From Impatiens glandulifera (lineage: Eukaryota; Streptophyta; Magnoliopsida; Ericales; Balsaminaceae), in NCBI RefSeq assembly GCF_907164915.1, contig NC_061862.1:137755520-137819519 (forward strand): a stretch of DNA of 64,000 bases, written 5' to 3'. Made by a program: the position numbers and the translations under genes. This document shows positions 12,021 through 22,010 of this stretch, piece by piece (within the stretch, counting starts at the first letter, position 1; the number at the start of each line of letters is the position of its first letter). The notes under the pieces were generated by a model that was not told the DNA's origin, did not search any database, and saw nothing but the letters and a program-made list of their open reading frames with translations.

Positions 12021-15000
12021 ATGGCTTCTAACCCAGGTCTGCTAACTGACTGGCCATGGACACCCCTCGGCAACTTCAAGGTACTGCTCTTCTTGTTCTT
12101 CTATTTTAGGATTCCTGTTTTATTTTGGGACCGGTCAATAATTATAAGATGTTCATTATTTGATGGCATTTATCGATCAGTATGTGGTTTTGGCTCCTTG
12201 GGTGATCCATAGCATGTACTCCTTCATAGTGAAGGACGAAAGATCGAGAGACCTCTTCAACTTCCTCATTCTCCCACTCATGCTTATGAGAATTCTTCAT
12301 TTCCAGCTCTGGACTTCATTCTCTCGTCACCGAACTGCCAAAGGAAACAATCGCATCCTCGATAAGCCTATTGATTTTGACCAGGTTGATCATGAAACAA
12401 ACTGGTAATAAACCTTATTAGTATTTGTCAAAACTTGTATACTTTAATTGTTCTGTTCTCAATTGTTTTATATGTATATATACAGGGATGATCAGATAAT
12501 CTTCAATGGACTTGTTTTCTACTTGGGAAACAGGTATTTGCCTGGATTCTCTCATCTACCCTTGTGGAGATGGGATGGTATCATTTTGACCATGTTGCTT
12601 CATGCTGGCCCTGTTGAGTTCATCTACTATTGGTTCCATAGAGCTGCGCACCACCATTTTATTTATTCTCGATATCATTCTCACCATCATTCTTCTATCG
12701 TCACCGAACCTATTACTTGTAAGTTTTGTATCCATTAACTTTAATTTATTGTATTGACGTCTCATTTAGGGTTTGATGTGTTAATTTTCCAAGTTTTATT
12801 ATTTATCTTGTAATTATTTGTTTGACATGATGCAGCTGTGATTCATCCGTTTGCCGAACACATAGTTTACTACACGTTGTTTTTCATCCCGGTTATGACA
12901 TGTACGTTGACGGGGACTGCCTCCATTGCTTCCTTCGCCGGATATGTTCTTTACATCGACTTCATGAACAACATGGGACATTGTAACTTTGAATTCATCC
13001 CCGAGTGGTTTTTTTCTTTGTTCCCTCTTCTTAAGTACCTTATCTACACTCCCTGGTAAGTCCCCTCAATTGAAATACAATTTAATGTATATATAGTACT
13101 AATGATTTGTATTAATAATATTGTTATATAACTAGTTTCCATTCTCTTCATCACACGCAATTTCAAACCAACTATTCGCTATTCATGCCAATGTACGACT
13201 ACTTTTATGGAACTACTGACAAGTCAACAAACAATCTATACAAGAGCTCGCTCCAAAGACAAGAGGACTCACCCGACGTAGTGCACTTGACTCATTTGAC
13301 AACATTGGAGTCGGTCTACCACCTTCGTCTTGGTTTTCCTTCATTGGCGTCTAGACCCCAAAGTCCTAGAAAATGGTACATCCGAATGTTGTTTCCCTTG
13401 ACACTTTGTACAACCCTACTCGCCCGAATTTATGGCCGCACCTTTGTAGTGGAGAGGAATGTCTTCAAGAATCTCAAATTGCAAACTTGGTCTTTACCAA
13501 AATTTAACCTTCATGTAAGATCGTGAATTGAGAAATAATTAAAAAAAAGCCCATTAAAATTTTAATATTATTTAGAATTCTAGCGAATTTATCTTCACAT
13601 GGTTACTTTTGAGATGTAGTATTTCATGACATTGCAAAGGGAGGGCATCAATAGATCCATTGAGGAAGCCATACTAGAAGCTGATGGCAAGGGCACTAAG
13701 GTCTTGAGCCTGGGCCTCATGAACCAGGTATTCCACATGCGATATAGAGCACTTGACTGATTAAGTTTAGCGAAAATTTTGATATATTAAATTAGATCGA
13801 GTTATAACTTGTATTGGCTAAGAAGTTTATAATTGTTAATTATTATTTATTGTGATATCTCCACTTCCACTACAAAAATAATTCGAGAATGTGACAATAG
13901 TATCTGCGACTAAATTTTTATTTAAAATGACACTTTACAACTTGTTCAGCGACTGAAATAACATTGCCCATAAAATTTGTGACATTTCACAAATCAATCG
14001 TATAATAGACGTGGCTAACTTTATCACTCAAGTTACCCTTTCTTCTTCGACGGACTTTGGAATTGTTTATCAAATTATATAATAATGTTTTAATAGGGGG
14101 GAGATTTGAATGAAAATGGTGAGCTTTATATCAAGAGGAACCCTAATCTCAAAGTGAAGGTGGTGGATGGAAGTAGCCTAGCAGTTGCAGTTGTCCTCAA
14201 TATCATCCCCAAAGGGACAACTCAAGTCATTCTGAGAGGCAATCTATCTAAAGTTGCTTTGGGCATTGCCATTGCCTTGTGTCAGAGGGGCATTAAGGTA
14301 ATTTGATTCTAGCAGAAGTTGATTACAAATTCACAATACCCTTAACTCTTATTATCATGAATTCGAGTTCCAATTTTGGGACTATGACAATATTGTAACT
14401 TTTAACTATATATGTATGTGTTTTATTGTTTTTTATAGGTGAGAATAGTATACAAGGAAGAATACGAGAAGCTTAAAAAAATGTTTCAAACCAAATCCCA
14501 TATTGATAACTTGGCACATTTACCAGATTCATGGGATCACAAGGTATCGTTTAGTGTGTTTACTTCCGGTATTCAATGGTCTAAAAATAGTATGAATAGT
14601 TTTGTAGCCTCCCCGACATTAATGATGATAGGTATTCTGAACGAATCTATATATTATAGATACACCCTTTGACGACAGATTTATGTAGGGGCTCGCCCAC
14701 CCCGAAAAAAAATACATCCGTTAATTTCTTTAAAAAAATTAATATAATTCCTTATTTGTTTATCTAATTATTAAAAAAATATTAAAATCTATCTTTATTC
14801 ATTCGTTTTATTTAGAATTTTCTCGTTATTTTTTAAGTTCATCCTAAAAAAATTTCGGACTCACCCTAACCCTAAATTTTAGGTACGTACATGTATAAAC
14901 CACCAAGTTAACTTTTTCATAATTTCAAGGTGAAAGTATTATTGCCTCTTCCATGTGAAAGGCTAATAAATACTTGTCTGTTTCACCATGATGCTCTCTC

Positions 15001-15699
15001 TACAACTCCACAAAGTGAAGAGTAACCTTATCTCACTTTAATTGTTCCATTATCATTATGGATATAGCTAATTGTGATTCCATAATTTGTAATGCCTGGA
15101 ATCGAGCTCACGGGTGAAATAGAATGAATACTGGCTAGCTATAGATAATTTTCTTTTTACCTTAATTAAATTAAAGACTAAACAATTTTATTGAATGCAT
15201 ATTATGATAAACCAACCTAAGAAAAACCTAAGAGGTTACATTTAAATATGTTCATGTTGGATATTCTCATGCATGGACGCAGATATGGTTAGTGGGAGAA
15301 GGATTGAAGGAAGAGGAGCAAATGAAAGCACCCAAAGGAACAATTTTCATACCATTCTCTCGGTTCCCTCCAAACAAGCATAGAAAAGATTGTTTTTATT
15401 TCCCGACACCTTCTTTGATTGTCCCTAATCATCTCCATAATCTCGACTCTTGTGAGGTTAGTTCAGTCAAACTTCATTTTAACGTTGATGATTGGTTTTG
15501 AAAAATTCAATACTCTATGGTTGCACAGAATTGGCTACCGAGGAGGGTGATGAGCGTGTGGCGCGTGGCAGGGATAGTGCACGCTCTTGAGGGATGGAAC
15601 GAGCACGAGTGTGGCGACACAATGTTGGATTGTGACAAAGTCTGGGAAGCCACCCTTCTTCACGGTTTCCATCCCTTTACCAATGTTATCACATATTAA
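12021..15699 (+). CDS. CER1: CER1-type very-long-chain aldehyde decarbonylase (alkane-forming, cuticular wax)
   Basis: Ten exons join in frame with GT-AG borders: 12021-12080, 12181-12404, 12486-12718, 12836-13055, 13136-13514, 13620-13727, 14097-14297, 14439-14543, 15283-15456 and 15529-15699. They give 624 residues, the usual length for CER1. The N-terminus MASNPGLLTDWPWTPLG is typical of the family. The fatty-acid-hydroxylase-type region holds the di-iron histidine clusters HRAAH (146-150), HSHHH (159-163) and HSLHH (248-252), plus H176, H181 and H221. Hydrophobic segments before and between them suit an ER membrane protein. The C-terminal half (about 373-624) is the WAX2-type domain, with KVLSLGLMNQGG and the end block NWLPRRVMS ... 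VAGIVHALEGW. In Arabidopsis CER1 acts with CER3 and cytochrome b5 to turn very-long-chain acyl-CoA into alkanes of the epidermal wax layer. No stop or frameshift was found, so it is probably functional. Confidence 0.95.
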
Positions 15700-16566
15700 T
15701 TCAATAATTAATATATATATAATTCTGGCAATGTAATAATTTATCTATCTAAAATTCTGGCAATGTAATAATTTGTTTATGTAAGACTGTGGTAATATAA
15801 TATTATCTGTCTAAATGTAATAAATTGTGATAATTTTAATAAAATATTTCATAATTGTATTATATGTTAGTAACGTCTTTCTAATTATAACAATCTATAA
15901 TAAATATAATGCGGCGACGCATTAATGGTTGTGAGGATTTTACCAAGCAAAACAAAGTTTTGTTGAAGAACTGTAAAAAAAACATTTAGATACACATCAC
16001 GACGATAAATTTAATTACAAAAATGTTGATAAACAGTTATGAGCTGGTAATAGTTATTCGATTTTATATTAACCAACATTAATTTTTTTTCTCAAACAAA
16101 CAAAAATGTTTTATCTCTTTGGCTAGCTACTTTGAAAAACTTTTCATTTTGAAAATATTCAAATTTTGTATTTTTTTTTTTTTTAATGGTAAGGGGTTTG
16201 AAAATTTGAACAAAATACCATGGATAACATTCTGAACTATACAAGTCTCCATTAAAAATATTCAATTAGAATTAACATACATTAATTATCAAATTTGAAA
16301 GGAAAAAAATGAGAGCTATTTCTTTATAATTAAGTAAATATAAAATTAGAGACATTATTATGAAGTAAATATAAATTTATTTATTTTGACAACGATTCCC
16401 TGATATAAAAATATATATTTTGACATCGATCCCCTGATAAAAAAATATATATTTATATACAATTGCTTCATAGAATAGGAGTTGGGATTCCATCTAAATT
16501 TAATTACGTGAGGTCATGAATAATAAAAAATAATAAAAAATATATATAAATGGACAATTGATGCTC
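15700..16566. other. CER1 3' flank and AT-rich spacer
   Basis: Just after the stop codon the phrase ATTCTGGCAATGTAATAATTT occurs twice (about 15722 and 15755), with several AATAAA-like signals nearby (for example about 15840), so the 3'UTR probably ends within about 200 bp. The rest is AT-rich with a duplicated phrase (CGAT[T/C]CCCTGATA) at about 16393 and 16425. No gene is seen. Confidence 0.5.
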
Positions 16567-17191
16567 TAAGAGCATCTCAATCCAATACTCAAACTCAAAC
16601 CCAAACCACATTTTTCTTTCAAACGATACCCAAACTCAAACCCAAACCACATTTTTCCTCCAACCGACACCCAAACTCAAACTCAAAATGGGTTTTTCAC
16701 CATTTTTTTCTCTTCCAAACACATATATGCGTTTGCACTGTTTTTAAATCTTAAAAAAAAAATTAATTCAACCCCTAAACTTAATTTAGGTATATTTTAT
16801 ACATTAAACTTATTTATATAATTTATTTATACAATTTTATTCATTTATGTAATATTTTTATATAACATAAATTTATAATAATGTTCAAAATTGATAATAA
16901 TGTTTAAAAAATTATAATAATGTTAAAAACAAATTATAATAATGTTAAAAGAAATATTTGTTAGTTTGTGTATTGTAAATTTTTAATTATTAATGAATTT
17001 TTTTTAATTAATTTAGAAACAAATTTAAAATAATTGGGTGATATTAAAATATTGTGGTGTAATTTATAACATTGTAAAATATATGGGGTGATATTAAAAA
17101 ATTGTAAAAGTTGATGAAATAAAGAATACTATAAGAATATTCTTTAGAGTTTAAGAATGGGTTTTCTAGTTTGAGAAAAATTACTATTTAA

Positions 17192-18513
17192 CTAGCATTT
17201 AGCCTGTGCATTTGCACGATTAATAATATAAAAAATCGTGAAAAAAATTACAGATAACATTTTTAATTTTATTTTTAATCGTTTTAAGTTTATGGGTGGG
17301 TCAACCCACTATCCGATCCAAGTATCCATTTACTCAACATCATTATATATATAGATTAGTTAGTTAAAAAGTTGAACTTATATTAATATTAAAACGACCG
17401 ACGTTTATCAAATTTGGTGTTGAATTTAAAATATAAAGTCTTTGTAGCCTAGTTGGTTAAAGAGTTGTACTTGTTTTGTTAGGTTGCAAGTTCAAAACAT
17501 ACATCTAACATTTTTAATTTTATTTTTAACCGTTTTAAATTTAAAGGTGGGTCAACCCACAATCCGACCCAAGTATCCAAATTAACCATAGCTCTCGACC
17601 CGGCAATCCGGACACTTTAAAAATTAAGCATCATTATATATATATATATTAGTTAGTTAAAAAGTTGAACTTATATTAATATTAAAACGTTCCGCGTTTA
17701 TCAAATTTGGTGTTGAATTTAAAATATAAAGTCTTTGAAGCCTAGTTGGTTAAAAGGTTGTATTTATTTTGTTAGGTTGCAAGTTCGAAACATACCTCTA
17801 GCATTTTTAATTTTATTTTTAACCGTTTTAAATTTAAAGGCAGATCAACCCACAATCCGACTCAAGTATCCAAATTAACCACAGCTCTCGACCCGGCATT
17901 CCGGACACTTTAAAAATTAAGAATCATTATATATATATATATATTAGTTAGTTAAAAAGTTGAACTTATATTAATATTAAAATGTCCCGCGTTTATCAAA
18001 TTTGGTGTTGAATTTAAAATATAAAGTCTTTGTAGCTTAGTTGGTTAAAGAGTTGTACTTGTTTTGTTAGGTTGCAAGTTCAAAACATACCTCTAGCATT
18101 TTTAATTATATTTTTAACCGTTTTAAATTTAAAGGCAAGTCAACCCACAATTCGACCCAGGTATCCAAATTAACCACAGCTCTCGACCCGGCAATCCGGA
18201 CACTTTAAAAATTAAGCATCATTATATATATATAGATTAGTTAGTTAAAAAGTTGAACTTATATTAATATTAAAACGTCCCGCGTTTATCAAATTTGGTG
18301 TTGAATTTAAAATATAAAGTCTTTGTAGTCTAGTTGGTTAAAGAGTTGTACTTGTTTTGTTAGGTTGCAAGTTCAAAACATACCTCTATCATTTTTAATT
18401 TTATTTTTAACCGTTTTAAATTTAAAGGCAGGTCAACCCATAATCCGACCCAAGTATTCAAATTAACCACAGCTCTCGACCCGGCAATCCGGACACTTTA
18501 AAAATTAAGCATC

Positions 18514-18592
<79 letters not shown>

Positions 18593-18890
18593 TAGTTAGT
18601 TAAAAAGTTGAACTTATATTAATATTAAAAACGTCCCGCGTTTATCAAATTTGGTGTTGAATTTAAAATATAAAGTCTTTGTAGCCTAGTTGATTAAAGA
18701 GTTGTACTTGTTTTGTTAGGTTGCAAGTTCGAAACATACCTCTAGCATTTTTTATTTTATTTTTAACTGTTGTAAATTTAAAGGCGGGTCAATCCACAAT
18801 CCGACCCAAGTATCCAAATTAACCACAGCTCTCGACCCGGCAATCCGGACACTTTAAAAATTAAGCATCATTATATATATATATATTAGA
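17192..18890 (-). mobile_element. Helitron-like element with internal tandem array (copy A)
   Basis: Read on the minus strand it starts TCTAATATATATATATAATG and ends with a GTGCATTTGCAC-type hairpin, a 10-nt spacer and CTAG, the standard Helitron 3' structure. The flanking base after CTAG is T, as expected; the 5' flank is G rather than the usual A. The host element at 50931-51768 supplies an approximate empty site (ATTACTGTTTGATGTGACAT, about 51705), and copy A sits at the matching place. Between the ends lie about five head-to-tail units of about 292 bp. No Rep/helicase coding was seen, so it is non-autonomous. It belongs to the same family as 34884-37867. Confidence 0.75.
17340..18880 (-). 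repeat. Tandem array of ~292-bp units with tRNA-like boxes (copy A)
   Basis: Units recur at about 17356, 17649, 17944, 18236 and 18590 (measured at the phrase TTAGTTAGTTAAAAAG). Each carries, on the plus strand, TAGCCTAGTTGG, an exact match to the Pol III A-box consensus TRGCNNAGYNGG. About 27 bp later comes AAGTTCGAAAC or AAGTTCAAAAC, similar to the B box. The last unit is lengthened by a TA run of about 70 bp at 18517-18588. Confidence 0.85.
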
Positions 18891-18943
18891 CATTTACACC
18901 CAAATGAGTTTGAAAATGAATTTTTCGCTTAGAAATGGTCTAA

Positions 18944-19190
18944 TAGACAAACCAAAAAATAATAAATATATCCTTACAAATTATTATGAGGTTGTAATTC
19001 ATGAAATTGTTTAGATTTAATACGATAAATTTTATAGTTTGTTTAGATTAAAAATTTAGTTTGAATTATACTTTAAATGAATTTGATGCTGAATATTGTA
19101 TATATATATATATATATCACCACAATAATCTAAGTCGTCATTTTTTTCTCCTCTATCGAACTTTATCTTTTATAATTAAATTTTTTTCTC

Positions 19191-19245
<55 letters not shown>

Positions 19246-19363
19246 TCTTGCCGAATAAAATATATATCTATATATAAAACACAAAAAAAAAAATATTTAA
19301 TATTTTAAATAAAAGTTTAGTTAGAAAAAAAAATAATATAAATAAACATTTATATATATATAT

Positions 19364-19394
<31 letters not shown>

Positions 19395-19640
19395 TTATTT
19401 TAATTATTCACGTCATCAATTCTCTCTTCTCTTCATATTCTCTCTTTCTTAATTAACTTTTTTTTTTCTTACCATATATATATATATATATATATTTTCT
19501 TATTGAATAAAATATAAAACACAAAAAAAATATTTATCTTTTTTTAAAAAAAAATTAGTTAGAAAAAAATTATATAAATAAACATTATATAATTATTATA
19601 TATTAAAAAATAAATTAAGTGAAAATTATTTTTAATTAGA
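18944..19640. repeat. Microsatellite-rich AT spacer
   Basis: Contains TA runs at about 19098-19117, 19195-19241 and 19470-19495 and a TTTA run at about 19361-19395. The phrases AAAACACAAAAAAA and GTTAGAAAAAAAA each occur twice, which suggests an old duplication. The open frame through the TA run is spurious. Confidence 0.7.
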
Positions 19641-19935
19641 ATAAGATATTATGACCGTACGTAAGAAACCTCTCATGAGGTTTGGTCACCAAAAAAAATA
19701 TTTCTTTTACAATGAACTACGGGCATAATTTTCGCATACGTAGGCAACCTCTTTCGGCCCCAAAAGAAATCATTTATTTTGTAATAAACTATGTTGGGCC
19801 TAATTTTCTCATATGTTGAGAGTACGTAGGCAAACCTCTCACGATGTTCGATCCCAAAGTAATGAACTATGTTGGACCTGATTTCTCCTTTTATGAGAAT
19901 ACGTAGGCAGCCTGTCTAGGTTCGGTTCCAATAAT
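19640..19935 (+). repeat. ~80-bp tandem repeat, four diverged copies
   Basis: Four copies of a unit containing [A/G]TACGTAGGCAACCTCT followed by a TTCGGTC-like phrase lie at about 19655, 19733, 19824 and 19898. Between them runs AATGAACTATGTTGGRCCTA. The phrase resembles sequence seen in plant LTR retrotransposons, but I could not place LTR ends here. Confidence 0.6.
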
Positions 19936-21194
19936 AATAAAACTAAAACCCTATTTCAACACTATGGGCATTTTTATTAAAATAAAAATGATGGTTAAAA
20001 TGATGAACTTTTAACTTAGATGAAAAGCTAACATTGACCAAGTCAAACATCAAAACTCAACATCGAAATTAGGGGCATTGAAAATGATCAAACGCTTTCA
20101 CGCAATTGATTATGATCACATTGAGACGATTGTTGACCTTTTGATCCCTCTAAACGAATGATGGATAAAGAAATTAACACGAAAAGTGAAACGACGAATT
20201 AAAAAACAAGTAAGGATAAGGAAAGGTCAACCGTTTCTTTGACTAGATGTCTCAAAAGGAGCCAAAGTAACTTTTGAAATTCGAATAGAGTACTATCCGA
20301 TTAAGCTCGCTCAAAAGTCTTACGGAGCGCCTGAAACCTTGTTGGAAAAGCTCGTGGAAAATTTAAAATGCCCAAACTCGGAACCATTGTTTTCAATAGA
20401 GCTTTTCATCTCTAAAGGAGGTTATGCGTAAGAACTCAAGGTCTATAAAAAATAGGAAAATACAAGAGCTTATATTAAACAAGATTGTGTTGGTTTAGAT
20501 ATTGAAATCGCCACTTGTTGTTCAACCTAAACTCTTGTCCGAATTGTTAAATGCAAGAACAAAAATGTATCGATTCTAGCAGATATACCTCGGTCATAGG
20601 AAAAAAATGGTAAAAAATACACTCATAATGGTTGAAATATTAAAATCGCCACTTGTTCACCTAGATTTTTATCAGATTTGTTAAAGGCAAGAGCAATAGT
20701 GTATTGATTCTATCAGATATATACCTCGAATATGTCTAAGGAATACACTTTAAGGCTTAAAGTTCGAAGCACATAACTTCTTGAAGAGAAACGAGATCTA
20801 ACATCATGGTACGTGGTTGAAAGATTAAGCTTGACGTGAACTTCATATATTGATGTTCAAGCATATAGGATCCTTCAAGGAAAATCGACGATATCGTTCG
20901 TACAAGAGTTTGAATTTGTAATTTATAAACTCAGTGTCGAAGAAATGCACTTCCGATTGGTCTCCTTTTGAATAGTCAAAGAGACAATGTACTGAATTGG
21001 TTCTTAAAGATGTTTTGATCCAACGTCACCAAAATATGAGAATGTAGAGGCACTCAAATACTTAGAAGGTTGAAAAGGTCTACATTTTTATTTCTCAAAT
21101 GTGGTTTACTAGTTATGTGATAAAAAAAATACAGAAACATTTTATGCTAGGGGTATTTATATTCAAATAGAAAATAGAAAAAAATTTAGTTACT
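19936..21194. other. Unassigned, possibly retroelement-derived
   Basis: Moderate base composition with no intact open frame. Two phrases recur about 130 bp apart (GATATTGAAATCGCCACTTGTT at about 20498 and AATATTAAAATCGCCACTTG at about 20635, each followed by an AGTGTATTGATTCTA-like stretch). It sits between two tandem-repeat blocks and is probably repeat-derived. I do not recognise a protein. Confidence 0.4.
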
Positions 21195-21715
21195 TAACTT
21201 AAGTAGATAAGTTAAACCTTAGCATAAGTGAACAAACTATTTTGAATGACGAAGATTTATGTTTCTTAGCTTAAGTAAACAAGTTAAGTCAAACGTAGAA
21301 GATTTTAGCTTAAGTGGACAAGCTAAACACAAGATATTTTAGCTTAAGTGGACAAGCTAAACATAAAAGATACTTAGCTCAAATGGACAAGATAAGTGAA
21401 ATACGATATATTTAGCTTAAGTGGACAAACTAAGTAATTTAAATTTATTAGTTTAAGTGAACAAGCTAGATACAAAATAATTTAGTTTAAGTGGACAAAA
21501 CTAAATCATAACACAAGGTTCTTAGTTTAAGTGGACAAACTAAGTTATAACACAAGGTTCTTAGTTTAAGTGGACAAATTAAGTCATAACACATAGTTCT
21601 TAGTTTAAGTGGACAAACTAAGTCAAATGCAAGATTTTCGTTTCTTAGCTAATGTGGACAAGTTAAGTCAAACACCATAAGATTTTTTAATTCTTAGTTT
21701 AAGTGGACAAATTAA
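21195..21715. repeat. Minisatellite of 14 small hairpins
   Basis: About 14 units, spaced 30-50 bp, share a core of a 7-base arm, the loop AAGTGGAC, and a complementary 7-base arm. Arms seen include TTAACTT/AAGTTAA (21195), TTAGCTT/AAGCTAA (about 21313 and 21342) and TTAGTTT/AAACTAA (about 21521 and 21601). G-U-compatible versions also occur (TTAGCTT/AAGTTAA, TTAGTTT/AAATTAA). The sequences between units vary in length and content. Confidence 0.8.
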
Positions 21716-22010
21716 GCCCTGATCGGGTCACAACCAATAGTTGTCCAATTTCTAGATGAACCAAATGGATAGTCGTTGCATTTCGAATTCTCCAACAAAC
21801 ATCATACGAGCATCAAGTTGGAAATATCGTGAACATGGGCATCACCAGGTTTTATCTCTCTATCTTTTAACAATTTGAGTAAACAAATTCGAAAAAAACA
21901 ATAAATTTAGAAGATTCAAATAGAGTGTTTATTACTCAAGCTTGGACATGCGTTTTACTAAAACCAAAATTTTCATTCAAACTTTGTCCAAAGGAACATT
22001 CTGTAAACAC

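Larger units (their letters stand above)
16570..18940. mobile_element. PIF/Harbinger-like non-autonomous element, split by a Helitron
   Basis: Bounded by TAA target duplications (16567-16569 and 18941-18943). The left end GAGCATCTCAATCC and the right end (reverse complement GACCATTTCTAAGC) are imperfect inverted repeats. Homologous to the element at 50931-51768, whose ends and TTA duplication agree. Removing the inserted Helitron (17192-18890) leaves about 670 bp. The 3-bp TWA duplication and terminal sequence fit PIF/Harbinger-type MITEs. No transposase is encoded. Confidence 0.7.

Noticed and set aside
13868..14096. CACTA transposon end in CER1 intron 6 (CACTACAAAAATAAT)
   Set aside because: No matching inverted end or 3-bp duplication was found within the intron; the motif alone is too short.
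17436..17505. tRNA genes inside the Helitron units
   Set aside because: D-stem and anticodon stem do not pair and there is no acceptor stem; only the promoter-like boxes remain.
19061..19258. Open frame encoding an Ile/Tyr repeat
   Set aside because: It is only the translation of a TA microsatellite.
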